A stretch of DNA of 64,000 nucleotides from Paenibacillus_AA sp045062745 (GCF_045062745.1 NZ_JBJGED010000004.1:186001-250000); one strand, 5' to 3'; shown: positions 1 through 8,996, numbered from the stretch's first letter. The notes: generated from the letters alone by a model not told the origin. Made by a program: numbers and translations.

Positions 1-1270
1 TGCCGAATGTTCGGAAGGTTGGGATAATATCGCGGTACATATGGAACCGGGAGGGGCGGTACATGCTCTCCTTGCCCGTCCATTCGGCCGCCGGCTTCAG
101 GCTCGGGATGCTCAGCGTCTTTTGGCGCACGAGCAGTTGGGCGGGATAGGACACCAGGAAATCCGCGAACAGCTTGGCGCTTTCCCGGGCGGGCGAGTGT
201 GCGTTCACAGCCAGGCCCACCATCATAAGCAACGTCTTGGGATCGTTCAAATAAGGCAACGGCGCGACATCGTATTCAAAGCCGTCCGGGCGCACGTGAT
301 GATTCAGCGCCAGGTACGTCGTCATAATCATCGAAACTTTGCCGCTAAAGAACAGCTCCTCGGCATCGGCATCCGTCTCGGACAGGAACAGTGGGAAGCG
401 GTTCTGCATATGGATCAACTCCCGGCAAGCCTTGAGGCTGTCCATCAAGTGCTCGCGGCGGATGGAGAAGCGGCCCTTCTCGTCGCGCTCGAACCGCATG
501 CCGCTCTGCAGCAGGAAGACCGGCCACCGGTTGCTGGAGGGGAAGTGGAAGTAGAAGCCGAGCCGTTCGTTCTCAACGGCCAGCTGGGACGCTTGCTCGA
601 ACAGGTCGTTCCAGCGCCAGCCGCTATCCGGCTCCAGCACGCCCCGCTCCCGGAAGTGATCCTTGTTATAGCACAAAATAAGCGGAGTGAAAATGAACGG
701 CTGAGCCTTCAGCTCCCCATCATAGGTCAAGGCATCGGTAAGCGCGGAGTAAATCTGAGGATGGGGCTCGAACGTCTCCAGGTCCTCGAAGCCGCGGTTC
801 TGTTTGAAATCATCGAAGCCGTTGTAATTCATCGTGAACACGTCCACTTGCCCGGCGTCGATCATCGCTTTCATCACGCTAAAGCGGTTGATGCTGGAGT
901 TGATGGCGACGAATTCCACGCGGATGCCGGGATGCCGCTTCTGAAACTCGGCGATCAGCGCCGTCATGGCGGCTTCCTGCAGAAGGGAGCGGTGGCAGGC
1001 GAACTTCAGCGTTACGGAGGCATGTCCCCCGGACCGGGCGGCGACCCGGTTGCCGACCCGAGGGATTTTCTCGATCAGGCCGGCTTCCACAAGCCCCTCC
1101 AGGCCTTGGCGAACCGACCGGTTGCTTAACCGGTATTGCTTGGCATAAGCCTTCTCCGAAGGCAAAAATTCCCCTTCTCGAAGCGTTCCCTTCAGGATCG
1201 CGCTGCGCACGGCTTCCACCATGCTGTCCAGCCGGGACTGAAACTGCTTGCGGCTAGGTCTCTCTTCCAT
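1..1270 (-). CDS. GntR-type DNA-binding domain fused to an extracellular-solute-binding-protein-like domain (3' end beyond the window)
   Basis: The gene starts at the ATG read from 1270 down and runs off the left edge with no stop in about 423 codons. Residues 1-75 form a winged-helix GntR domain (FLPSEKAYAKQYRLSNRSV, then a GLIEKIPRVGNRV wing). From about residue 80 the protein resembles a family-1 sugar-binding protein of ABC importers (FAINSSINRFSVMKAMIDAGQ-like region, FFSGKVSMIMTTYLALN). There is no signal peptide or lipobox, so the sugar-binding fold should be cytoplasmic and act as the effector domain of a repressor or activator. The Shine-Dalgarno is weak (GGACGG), so the start is less certain than the frame. 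It lies downstream of the lyase/dehydrogenase/binding-protein genes on the same strand, behind a terminator, and probably regulates them (inference). A more usual GntR regulator would carry a UTRA or FCD effector domain. Confidence 0.8.
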   Translation of the reverse strand, partial: MEERPSRKQFQSRLDSMVEAVRSAILKGTLREGEFLPSEKAYAKQYRLSNRSVRQGLEGLVEAGLIEKIPRVGNRVAARSGGHASVTLKFACHRSLLQEAAMTALIAEFQKRHPGIRVEFVAINSSINRFSVMKAMIDAGQVDVFTMNYNGFDDFKQNRGFEDLETFEPHPQIYSALTDALTYDGELKAQPFIFTPLILCYNKDHFRERGVLEPDSGWRWNDLFEQASQLAVENERLGFYFHFPSSNRWPVFLLQSGMRFERDEKGRFSIRREHLMDSLKACRELIHMQNRFPLFLSETDADAEELFFSGKVSMIMTTYLALNHHVRPDGFEYDVAPLPYLNDPKTLLMMVGLAVNAHSPARESAKLFADFLVSYPAQLLVRQKTLSIPSLKPAAEWTGKESMYRPSRFHMYRDIIPTFRTFG

Positions 1271-1343
1271 GTTGACCGTCCATCATTCATAGGATAAGTG
1301 CTGCCCTTAGCATACAGAAGATTGCGTATGGGATCAAGACGAC

Positions 1344-1415
1344 AAAAAGGCTTGATCGCTTGCCCTGCCTGAGATCCGGCGGTTCCGGTTCAGGCAGGGC
1401 GGAGCAGGGATCAAG
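1344..1415 (-). terminator. Intrinsic terminator after the 1451-6136 lyase gene
   Basis: Two nested inverted repeats: CTTGATC at 1351-1357 pairs with GATCAAG ending at 1415, and GCCCTGCCTGA pairs with TCAGGCAGGGC (about 1362-1400). On the minus strand the stem is followed by TTTTT (1348-1344). It separates the lyase gene from the GntR chimera. Confidence 0.75.
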
Positions 1416-1450
1416 CGGAGGATAAGAGCGGTTGAGCTCTCGGTATCTCT

Positions 1451-4400
1451 CTACTGGCGGTAACGGTATACTTCGCCGTTCGTCAGGACAATCCAGGGCC
1501 TCGTATGCGATTCGCCCGCCTGAAGCGCGGCGATATCGTGCTGGAAGCGGGCGGTCTGCTCGATGGTCCCCTGCTCGGAGAGCCGGACGAGAAGCCCGTG
1601 ATCGGCGGCGGCCCAATAGGAAGCCTGCCCGTCGCGATTCCAGCCGTCCACATGAAGGACGCGATCCTCCAGCGCCTTCCGGAAGCGGACGGAGCCGTCT
1701 GGGTTCAGGACGTACACCTGGAAGCCGTCGGTTCCGGCCAGCAGCTCGGGTACGCCGTCCGCATTGAAGTCGCCGTGGCGAATGTCGTTCACTTCACCCC
1801 CGACGTTGCGCTGCCACACCTCCGTCAGCCGGCCCTTATAAGACGCTAGCCTCACCTCGTTCTGCTTCGTCCCGAGGACGAAGGCAGGCTGGTTCGTACC
1901 AGTGCCGCTGCCGGTGCTGTCGGGCAGCACATCGGCGACCTTCCAGCCGGGTCCGCCGCCCGTACCGCCACGGGTGACCTGCTTCTCATTCCAGTACGCA
2001 TAATACGCATACTCCAGAGCGTATACGCCCTCATCCTTGCCGTCGGCGTCGAAGTCGGCGAAGACCATGTCTTCAATACCGTAGTAGTAGAGCAGATCTT
2101 CGTATTGCAAACGGCCTTCCGCATCCAATCCATAGATGTAGCGGAATTGCGAACCGACCATCACCCAAGGCGGCTGATCGGCACCGTTCACATGGGCGAC
2201 GCGGACATTTGTGATGCCGAGCAGATTGCCTTTGCGCTCCCGATGAGCCCCGTCACTCGGGAATTCATAGCGCCACAGCTCCTGGCCTTGGGCGTTCAGA
2301 GCATGCACGAACCAATTCTCCGTGGCGATGAACACGACAAGCTGCCCGTTCAGCGGCTGCACGGTCACTTCGTTCACGCGGCCCGCGGCTGTGAACGACC
2401 AGAGGGCGGTTCCGGCCTCGTTCACGGCCTGAACTTTGCCGCCTATGCCGCCGAGCACCAAGTCTTCCTGACCATCCCCGTTCAGATCGCCCCAAGCGGT
2501 GCTGGTCACTTGCTCGGAGAACTGATGCACCTGCTGCCAGTCTTCCGTGCCTTCCTCGCGGTCCCGGCGAGGTTTGGACCAAGTACCCGGATGCTCCCGG
2601 TCCTTCAACGCTTTCTCCAGCTTCTGCTGCATCGGTTTCGACCAAGTCACCGTGCCGGTCTGCAGGGCGCCTTCCCGGATCGGTTCGCCCTGGGCGTCGT
2701 AGCGGACGAGGTCTTTGCGCAGCGAGTAGGTCGCCCACTCTCCGGTAGCGGCGTTCATCTGGAACAGGACCGGCTCCGGAAAGTGCAGCGTCTGGGCGCC
2801 GATACGGATCTCAGTCGCGGACGCCGCCAGCAGCTGATCATTCCCGATCAGGTGGAACTGCCCGTTGGAGGCGAGTTGTTCGGTGTCCAGCGCGGATTGC
2901 ACGGCGAGCCAATGCCCATTCTTCTGGTGGATTTCCACCGTAGATTCGTTCAGCCGTTTCGCCTGGATGGCGGGGTCGTCCTCCTTGCGGCTGGACAGCA
3001 CATTGATATATCCGACTCGGTCTCCGGCCTGGTAGCCTTGCTCCTCGAACACTTGGCTCAGCACGGTTTCCTGATCGGCGTACGGATAAGGATTCTCCGA
3101 CTTGAAATATTTGCGGAAATGGCCGTACCGGTCCTGTGTGAGCAATTCGGAGGGATCGAGGCTGTCGATCGACATCGTAACGCCCTGCTGTTCGGCTTCA
3201 AAACGATCATCCTGCAGCATAGGGGCGCCCAGTGTCTGCCATTGATTTTTCAGTACGTAGTCACCGGCTTCCTTGAAAGCCACCTCGTCATAGATCAGAT
3301 AAAAGTCCCCGTTCGGGCTGATAATCGAGCGCTGCCAATCCGTTCCGTTGTAGTTCGGCACGGTGCTGCGGCTGAGGCTCGTGCCCCCGGCGTCGGCGAC
3401 CCATTGCAGCTCGGCGAGCGGAGGCTTCTTCGGCTGCTGGCCGTCCTTCACCACGACGAGTCCGGAATGGTGCTCCGGCGTATTCTCGATATAATCGCGA
3501 TCCGTCAGGAACAGCCGTCCGTCCGCCGTGTAGCTGAGGATGGCATTGCCGTCCTGATGGCCGTGCGCACCGGCGGAGAAGCCGTCCACGACCAGGTAGC
3601 TGTCGTTCAACCCGAAGCCTTGGCGGAACGTCATTTTGTGAAACGTATCCTCAAGCGCTACATCGAGTGGCGTCTGTTCGCCCTCCTTCAGGTCATCGTA
3701 CACACCTTGCTCTACAGGGAACGCCTGCACCTGCGGATAGGCCCCTGCGGGGATCTCCGCCGATCCGCTCGGCTGGGCCGCGGCCATGTATCGGTGAATC
3801 GGATAGTCCAGATCCGGCATGTTCTGGTCCGGGAACGGTCCGGTCCTCGTGCGTTCGAGGAGGAAGCGGTACACCGGGTCGTCATACAGCCAAGTAGCCG
3901 CGTTCATCACCTGCGAATGCCCCCAAGAGTAGGCGCTGCTGTACCCGTATGGGTATGTGTCCCCGCCGCCGGTCATCACGCCCAGATTGTCGATCATGAG
4001 GGCGTTCAGGTCGGCGCTCGGGCGCAAGGAGCGGAGCATGAAGTCCAGGTTCCCCGTCGCCATCGCGTAGTCGATATTCGTCATCGGCACGTGCATCAAG
4101 TAATCGGAGCCTTCGTCTAGACTGATATACGACGTGTTGCCCGTGAAGATCCGCTCGCCGAGCTGTCTCCATCCCGGGGCCTCAGGCAGCCCATAGTAGT
4201 TGCCGAAAAATTGACTGCCCGTGATGATCGACAACGCAGGGAAGATCTGATGATTCCATCGCGGCCCGGTCGCAGCCGCACCGGTGAGGTAGCCGTCCTT
4301 CGCATTGGCCTCGTAGGTCAAGTAGAGGGCGGACGTAATCTGCTTGCGCTCCAGCGTGGAGAACAGCGGAGACGCCTCGAGTACCGTCCAGTTCTGGATC

Positions 4401-6136
4401 ATCGCGTCGCCGTCGGTCCACATGTTCACCCGGTTGTTCAGCTGGCCCTTGGCCTCGACGGGATAACGGTTCAGGAAATTCGCATAGCCGTGCAGCAGCT
4501 TGCGGTAAATCTCGCCAAAGCCGGGATGGCGGGTCAACTGATAGTTCTCGCCGAACACTTTGATATAGCTGATGACGGAGAGGAGGGAGCTCGCATCGGC
4601 TTCGACCCCGACCGACGGCGTCAGCTTCGAGAGCCTTCTGTCGGCCTCCGCGAACGCAGCCTGTATGTCGGCTTCGGTCGGCTTGCCTCCGAACTGCAGG
4701 TGAGAGGCGGCTTCCTCGGACAGCTGGACATCGGCGAGCCAAGGCAGTACCGGATCGGTCTGCTCCCCAATTCGTGCCAACAGCTTGTCGATCCCCGCGG
4801 TGGCGCCTGCCAAGTCGCTCGCGCCCAAGACGATCGTGTTGCCGCCCAGGCCGAACGGATCAATGACAGTGTGCAGCTCATATCCGCCTGCTCCAGGGTA
4901 GATCCCGTCGGCGTACGACATCCTCTGCCCGTACAGTCGGGCGAGCTGTTCATTGTTGCCGAACGAGCCGATCACAAGCGAATTGCCCGACCATCCGTTG
5001 CGGAAGCGCTCCCGGTCCGGGAGCCCGACGCTTGCCTGCACGTTCCAACGGGTATTGAGCGCCGTGGCGACGCGTTCACCGAGGGCGGCCCATTCCGCTC
5101 CGGCCGGCGTCACGATGTGCAACCCGTGCAGGTCGGTCGACCGATTCAGCGGCCGTAAGGCAAATTCCTTATAGGGAGGAATGTCGTTCGGGTCCAGCAC
5201 ATTGACTTCGGCGGTGGCCTGAACCCCGCCATAGACGGCACTCACGACCGTGGAGCCGGGAGAGACGCCCTGGATTTGGCCATATACGGCCGTCGCCACC
5301 CCGGGATCAGCGGACGCGAACACGGTCTGCTGCTCATCCAATACGATCACATCCCCATTCGAATAGTGGCCCAGGACATGGACCGGCTTCGATTGTCCGA
5401 CGATCACATTCATCGAGTCCGGATACAGGCTGAGGCTCGTCAAGCTGGCCGGGGCCGCAAGCGACGCGTCGCGAATACGGACGTTGTCTAAGTAGAACGT
5501 CCCGAGCCCGGTCGAGATCGTAGCCAGCCGGAACAAATTCACCGATGTGGCCGACGTATCCCGGATCGCGGTATCCTTGCGGAGCAGCAGCAAGTCGTCT
5601 CCGTCGAACACCGTGATCGTCTTCTTGCCGGCCGCGGCATCGAAATCGACGCGGAACCGATACCAGCGTCCCGGCTCATACGTTTCGGTAGATTGGATTC
5701 GGGTCGCGCCGTCGTAATACTCGATCGTCCGGTTAGCCAGGAATCCGATCCACTCCACCGGCTTCGTACCTTGAGGCCCGGTGCTCTCGAGCAGCATTAC
5801 GAGCCGGTCGGCCGTCTGGGGCTGGGCCCACCATTCCACGCTCCCGCGCGTGATGGCGGGGAAAGCGACCCGGGCGCCATAGGCCTTCGTTTTGTCGTTA
5901 TCCGCAATCTTGATCGCCTTCGTGCCGCCTGGGGCGTACACTTCATTCGTTACCGTAACCTCGGGGTTGGCGTTAGTCCAGCCGTTCTGGCCGTTCAGCG
6001 GCCCTAGGTTGAAGCTCTCGAAATCGTAGAATCGTTCGCCCGTCTGCTGGCTGTCGGCTCGTGTGGCTGAAGGGCCGGCCATGAGGCCGCCGAAGGCGAT
6101 GGCGATCGCGAGCAGCACGCTTATCCCTTTCCGCAT
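1451..6136 (-). CDS. Giant secreted heparinase II/III-like polysaccharide lyase with C-terminal FG-GAP-type repeats
   Basis: A 1561-residue protein. The start has a strong site (AGGAGGGATGAATTT before ATG). Residues 1-27 are a signal peptide (hydrophobic ISVLLAIAIAFGGLMAG). About 30-225 is a LamG/concanavalin-like sandwich (FYDFESFNLGPLNGQNGW). About 230-312 is a Big_2-like domain. About 325-470 resembles the N-terminal accessory domain of some glycosidases. About 480-800 is an alpha/alpha-toroid-like helical region, and about 830-1150 a heparinase II/III-like beta region with GAHGHQDGNAIL near residue 860. From about 1200 to the end there are Asp/Gly-rich repeats (WGDLNGDGQEDLVLGG, ADFDADGKDEG, GDFNADGVPELLAG) typical of calcium-binding FG-GAP/VCBS beta-propellers. 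Heparinase-II/III-fold enzymes cleave uronic-acid polysaccharides by beta-elimination; the exact substrate cannot be read. It is the last gene of a minus-strand run with 6207 and 7259. Confidence 0.8.
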   Translation of the reverse strand: MRKGISVLLAIAIAFGGLMAGPSATRADSQQTGERFYDFESFNLGPLNGQNGWTNANPEVTVTNEVYAPGGTKAIKIADNDKTKAYGARVAFPAITRGSVEWWAQPQTADRLVMLLESTGPQGTKPVEWIGFLANRTIEYYDGATRIQSTETYEPGRWYRFRVDFDAAAGKKTITVFDGDDLLLLRKDTAIRDTSATSVNLFRLATISTGLGTFYLDNVRIRDASLAAPASLTSLSLYPDSMNVIVGQSKPVHVLGHYSNGDVIVLDEQQTVFASADPGVATAVYGQIQGVSPGSTVVSAVYGGVQATAEVNVLDPNDIPPYKEFALRPLNRSTDLHGLHIVTPAGAEWAALGERVATALNTRWNVQASVGLPDRERFRNGWSGNSLVIGSFGNNEQLARLYGQRMSYADGIYPGAGGYELHTVIDPFGLGGNTIVLGASDLAGATAGIDKLLARIGEQTDPVLPWLADVQLSEEAASHLQFGGKPTEADIQAAFAEADRRLSKLTPSVGVEADASSLLSVISYIKVFGENYQLTRHPGFGEIYRKLLHGYANFLNRYPVEAKGQLNNRVNMWTDGDAMIQNWTVLEASPLFSTLERKQITSALYLTYEANAKDGYLTGAAATGPRWNHQIFPALSIITGSQFFGNYYGLPEAPGWRQLGERIFTGNTSYISLDEGSDYLMHVPMTNIDYAMATGNLDFMLRSLRPSADLNALMIDNLGVMTGGGDTYPYGYSSAYSWGHSQVMNAATWLYDDPVYRFLLERTRTGPFPDQNMPDLDYPIHRYMAAAQPSGSAEIPAGAYPQVQAFPVEQGVYDDLKEGEQTPLDVALEDTFHKMTFRQGFGLNDSYLVVDGFSAGAHGHQDGNAILSYTADGRLFLTDRDYIENTPEHHSGLVVVKDGQQPKKPPLAELQWVADAGGTSLSRSTVPNYNGTDWQRSIISPNGDFYLIYDEVAFKEAGDYVLKNQWQTLGAPMLQDDRFEAEQQGVTMSIDSLDPSELLTQDRYGHFRKYFKSENPYPYADQETVLSQVFEEQGYQAGDRVGYINVLSSRKEDDPAIQAKRLNESTVEIHQKNGHWLAVQSALDTEQLASNGQFHLIGNDQLLAASATEIRIGAQTLHFPEPVLFQMNAATGEWATYSLRKDLVRYDAQGEPIREGALQTGTVTWSKPMQQKLEKALKDREHPGTWSKPRRDREEGTEDWQQVHQFSEQVTSTAWGDLNGDGQEDLVLGGIGGKVQAVNEAGTALWSFTAAGRVNEVTVQPLNGQLVVFIATENWFVHALNAQGQELWRYEFPSDGAHRERKGNLLGITNVRVAHVNGADQPPWVMVGSQFRYIYGLDAEGRLQYEDLLYYYGIEDMVFADFDADGKDEGVYALEYAYYAYWNEKQVTRGGTGGGPGWKVADVLPDSTGSGTGTNQPAFVLGTKQNEVRLASYKGRLTEVWQRNVGGEVNDIRHGDFNADGVPELLAGTDGFQVYVLNPDGSVRFRKALEDRVLHVDGWNRDGQASYWAAADHGLLVRLSEQGTIEQTARFQHDIAALQAGESHTRPWIVLTNGEVYRYRQ

Positions 6137-6206
6137 AAATTCATCCCTCCTGACATCGAAATAAGAACATTAAATGGTGACATCGGAACATCGGAATGTG
6201 CAACGT

Positions 6207-7202
6207 TTAAGCGAGCGTACTTAATTGTTCCGCCCGGACTTCGCCTTCCAACGCTTCGCCTGCCAGGAGGCGCTTCACCTCGTCGATGGCGAATTGTCCG
6301 AGGCGCTTCACGCCGTTATTGACGGCTCCGGCAATATGCGGTGTCAAGATGCAGTTCGGCAACCCGCGCAAAGGGTGATCGGCCGCCGGAGGCTCCGGAT
6401 CTGTCACGTCCAGGCAGGCGAACAGCCGGCCTTTGCGCAGTTCCTCGACGAGCGCTTGCTCGTCCACGATCGATCCGCGCGCAGTATTGATGAGGATGGC
6501 GTCGTCCTTCATCAGGGCGAGCCGCTCCCGGTTCATCATCTTGTGAGTCTCCGGCAGGGAAGGGGCGTGGATGGACACGACGTCGCTCTTGCTCAGGAGA
6601 TCGTCCAGCTCCGTTTTGACCGCTCCCATAGCGGCGGCCCGTTCAGAGGAGACGAACGGGTCGTAAAGGAGGATGTCGAGCTGAAAGTTGCGCAGCAGCC
6701 GGATGTAATGACTGCCGGCTTTGCCTGCCCCGACGACCCCTACGGTCACTTCGTACAATTCCCGCACCTTCTCCTTGCCTGGACTCCACGCTCCGCTTCG
6801 GGTCGATTGGGTGAGCGCCCACATGTTTTTCAACGAAGCGATCGTAAGCCCGAGCGCCGTCTCGGCGACGCCGATGCCGAGCTGCCCGTATCCGCTGGAG
6901 ACGCGAATCCCGCGCTCCCAGAGGGCCGGCGTAACGAGGCCCTTCACCGTGCCGGCCGCGTGAATGACCGCCTGCAGGGCAGGCGCCGGACCCAGCACGT
7001 CTTGCGTAAGCGGGGGGCAGCCCCAGGACGTGATGGCGAAGTCCGCCCCTTCCACGAGCGCTCTAAGCGCGGCGGGCTGCGGGGGGCCGTCCTGCTCGTT
7101 GCGAACAACGGTCCCGATCTGCTCCAACTGCCGCCAATGGCGCTCGCCGAAGAGGCGCGCCTGAACCCGGGGCTCCGGCAATACTGCGATAGTCATTCCC
7201 AT
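6207..7202 (-). CDS. D-isomer-specific 2-hydroxyacid dehydrogenase
   Basis: A 331-residue NAD-dependent dehydrogenase, the usual length for the family. It shows the Rossmann dinucleotide motif GVVGAGKAGSHY with the acidic D of LLYDPF after beta-2. The catalytic set is present: Arg in NTARGSIVDE, Glu in DVTDPEPP and His in LTPHIAGAVNNG. These cytoplasmic enzymes interconvert 2-ketoacids and D-2-hydroxyacids; some act on sugar-derived ketoacids or glycerate. The start follows GAGGGAGAGAAGT; an in-frame ATG two codons later is possible. It lies 70 bp upstream of the lyase gene and 56 bp downstream of the solute-binding protein, same strand, so an operon is likely. A role in uronate or aldonate catabolism after lyase action is inference. 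Confidence 0.85.
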   Translation of the reverse strand: MGMTIAVLPEPRVQARLFGERHWRQLEQIGTVVRNEQDGPPQPAALRALVEGADFAITSWGCPPLTQDVLGPAPALQAVIHAAGTVKGLVTPALWERGIRVSSGYGQLGIGVAETALGLTIASLKNMWALTQSTRSGAWSPGKEKVRELYEVTVGVVGAGKAGSHYIRLLRNFQLDILLYDPFVSSERAAAMGAVKTELDDLLSKSDVVSIHAPSLPETHKMMNRERLALMKDDAILINTARGSIVDEQALVEELRKGRLFACLDVTDPEPPAADHPLRGLPNCILTPHIAGAVNNGVKRLGQFAIDEVKRLLAGEALEGEVRAEQLSTLA

Positions 7203-7258
7203 ACTTCTCTCCCTCTCGTCTCTATCCGGTTACCGGTGCGATATTCGTTCGACTTCGA

Positions 7259-8569
7259 TTACTTGTTTTGCTGCTTCATCAGCTCGGCCTTCAGTTTCTC
7301 ATCCAATTGGCGCAAGGCGGTATTGATATCCGTCGTCGTGCCGGAGGCGACATCGATGAAGGCTTGGCTTAGCAACGATTGCTGGGTCGCGCCGGCCACG
7401 TCCGGCAACCCGGCTTTGCGCTTCGGGGTATAAGGAACCGGATCGTAGTGATTGATGGCGTTCATGTTTTTGGTGCTGTAGATCGGGTGGCTTTTGCCCA
7501 AAGCATCCTTGATGTCCTTCCGGTTGAGCGTCGTCGGGATGCCCCGCTTGGAGTCCTCCATCTGCACTTCGTCGGCGAGCATCGCCCGGATCATGTCGAA
7601 CGCGTCGTCCTTGTGCTTGCTGGACTTGGAGATGGACCAATAGGCCGGACCGCGCTGCGGCATCAGCTTCGGCGCCCCTTCCATAATCGGGTAGGAGACC
7701 AGGTCCCAATTCACTTCAGGAGGGATCGTCAGGTAGACGCTGTGCTGGTTGGCCATCATGGCGACATTGCCTTTGCCGAAGGCCGCGCCCTCCAGCGTGG
7801 CGGTTTTCTCAATCTTATTGTTCGAGATGTCATAAAAGCGTTTGAAGTTGGTGAACAGGGATTTCCATTTCTCACTATCGGCCAACTGATCGGCGTTCGG
7901 GTCCAGAATGGGGAGGGAGTAGGCGTTGTCGCGCAGCATGTTGACCGGATTGGAGCTGAAGCCGCGGTAGACAGTGCCGCCGTCGACCCGGGTCAGTTTT
8001 TGGGCGAGCTCGTACACTTGGTCCCACGTCATGCCGTCTTTCGGGTAGGGAACGCCGAATTTATCGAAGATGTCCTTGTTGTAGTAGAGCGCTTGGGGAA
8101 AATAGGGCGGCACCGGCAGGCCGTAAATCGCTCCGCTCCTTCCGGCATCGACAATCTCGTTCATGAATACCGGGTTGAACCGGCTCAAATCGTATTTGTA
8201 CTTCTCGATGTAGGGTTTCAAATCCACGCCTAAGTCAAAATCCAGGTAGCCGGAGTAGAGGGTAGGGACATCGGTGCGGATCAGATCGGGAACGTTGCCG
8301 GCGGCGACCAGCTCGGCCATCGTCGTCCCTTTGGCATTCTGTATGTATTCCACTGTGATGTGAGGGAACTTCTGCTTCAGCACTTCCCGGAACCGTTCAT
8401 CGAACTCCGCAGGGGTTACGCCGCCCCCGAATATGGTCATCGTGTAAGGTTCTTTCGGTTTGTTTTCGGCTGTCGGTGTGGGCTCCGCCGGTGTAGCTTG
8501 ACCTCCGCAGGCCGAAACCAGGATTGAAACCAGTACGGTCATCGTAATCAGTCCGAATTTGGTTTTCAT
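7259..8569 (-). CDS. ABC sugar transporter solute-binding lipoprotein (family 1), no permeases adjacent
   Basis: I place the start at 8569 (MKTKFGLITM...) because GGAGG lies 8 nt upstream; an upstream in-frame ATG at 8593 has no such site. That gives 436 residues. A short signal ends in a lipobox (LVSACGG), so it should be a lipid-anchored extracellular binding protein. The mature part has features of carbohydrate-binding family 1 (DLIRTDVPTLYSGYLDFDLGVDLKPYI, GKGNVAMMANQHSVYLTIPP, FDMIRAMLADE). No permease genes lie beside it, unlike the three other binding proteins in this window, so it either uses distant permeases or works as a sensor partner. It is the first gene of the run 8569-1451 and has a well-formed promoter. 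Confidence 0.85.
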   Translation of the reverse strand: MKTKFGLITMTVLVSILVSACGGQATPAEPTPTAENKPKEPYTMTIFGGGVTPAEFDERFREVLKQKFPHITVEYIQNAKGTTMAELVAAGNVPDLIRTDVPTLYSGYLDFDLGVDLKPYIEKYKYDLSRFNPVFMNEIVDAGRSGAIYGLPVPPYFPQALYYNKDIFDKFGVPYPKDGMTWDQVYELAQKLTRVDGGTVYRGFSSNPVNMLRDNAYSLPILDPNADQLADSEKWKSLFTNFKRFYDISNNKIEKTATLEGAAFGKGNVAMMANQHSVYLTIPPEVNWDLVSYPIMEGAPKLMPQRGPAYWSISKSSKHKDDAFDMIRAMLADEVQMEDSKRGIPTTLNRKDIKDALGKSHPIYSTKNMNAINHYDPVPYTPKRKAGLPDVAGATQQSLLSQAFIDVASGTTTDINTALRQLDEKLKAELMKQQNK

Positions 8570-8712
8570 CGCAACCATCCTCCGCAAATTCATTCGTTTT
8601 TCGGTGGGGCAACAAAGGGGTGTGGGGCGTAATGAGGTGTTTGATTCAGCGAGCCGAGCCTCCTTTCTTGTTTGTTTCTGGTTCTTTACTGGTTCTTCAT
8701 TTATTCAAGCTC

Positions 8713-8741
8713 ATTTTAGAAAACGCTTTAATTTTTGTCAA
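8713..8741 (-). promoter_or_regulatory. Sigma-A promoter of the solute-binding protein/dehydrogenase/lyase run
   Basis: On the minus strand TTGACA (8741-8736), a 17-nt spacer and TAAAAT (8718-8713) make a near-consensus promoter. Transcription should start near 8705, leaving a leader of about 136 nt before the 8569 start. Confidence 0.75.
8719..8733 (-). promoter_or_regulatory. cre-like (CcpA/LacI family) operator inside the promoter spacer
   Basis: ATTAAAGCGTTTTCT on the minus strand fits the cre consensus WTGNAANCGNWNNCW with one mismatch (G to T). It sits between -35 and -10, where binding would block RNA polymerase. The same 14-mer GAAAACGCTTTAAT (plus strand) recurs at 52814-52827. Confidence 0.5.
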
Positions 8742-8940
8742 CTGGTTCTTTTCTCTGAAGGGCGAAAATATTAATGATGGAGAGGTAATTACTGATGGAG
8801 TGGTTTAAACCAAGGGTTTTTGTCGAATGATAGGGGAAAATGGGGACAGAAATGTCATAGGTGGTCCGGGATTTTCAGGTTCCTTATAATAATAAATAGG
8901 AACCAGAAAACGCGAGAATCCCGTTTCGCACCAATAACAA

Positions 8941-8976
8941 ACACCCCAATCCGCTCGAGGCAGCGGAATGGGGTGT
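8941..8976 (-). terminator. Intrinsic terminator of the SLH-domain gene
   Basis: ACACCCCAATCCGCT and AGCGGAATGGGGTGT form a 15-bp stem with one mismatch. On the minus strand it is followed by TTTGTTATT. It lies about 20 bp past the stop of the gene at 8997-11378. Confidence 0.75.
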
Positions 8977-8996
8977 TGGATGTGAATGGAGTTCGC

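Larger units (their letters stand above)
8678..8750 (-). repeat. Three phased direct repeats CTGGTTCTT flanking the solute-binding gene promoter
   Basis: CTGGTTCTT occurs at 8678-8686, 8689-8697 and 8742-8750 (AAGAACCAG on the transcribed strand). Start-to-start spacings are 11 and 53 bp, close to one and five helical turns. One copy abuts the -35 box and two lie just downstream of the expected transcription start, as in an operator array. A related AGGAACCAG is at 8899-8907. Confidence 0.5.
8570..8996. other. Intergenic regulatory region with no gene
   Basis: 427 bp between two minus-strand genes. It holds the SLH-gene terminator (8941-8976), a GGTTCC/GGAACC inverted repeat around an AT-rich loop (about 8878-8905), a perfect 12-bp palindrome TGGTTTAAACCA (8801-8812), the promoter and cre-like site of the solute-binding gene, and three CTGGTTCTT repeats. 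I found no convincing reading frame. Confidence 0.7.

Noticed and set aside
2105..4120. 671-codon open frame antisense to the giant lyase gene
   Set aside because: It lies fully opposite a gene with signal peptide, domains and ribosome site; long antisense frames are common in GC-rich coding DNA. Its translation has the Arg/His/Gln-rich look of a shadow.
8733..8757. Region around TTTTTGTCAACTGGTTCTTT as another copy of the shared 25-bp motif
   Set aside because: The CTGGTTCTTTTCT part resembles copy B, but alignment needs a 1-nt gap and the orientation to the gene is reversed; it is better explained by the local 9-bp repeats and the -35 box.
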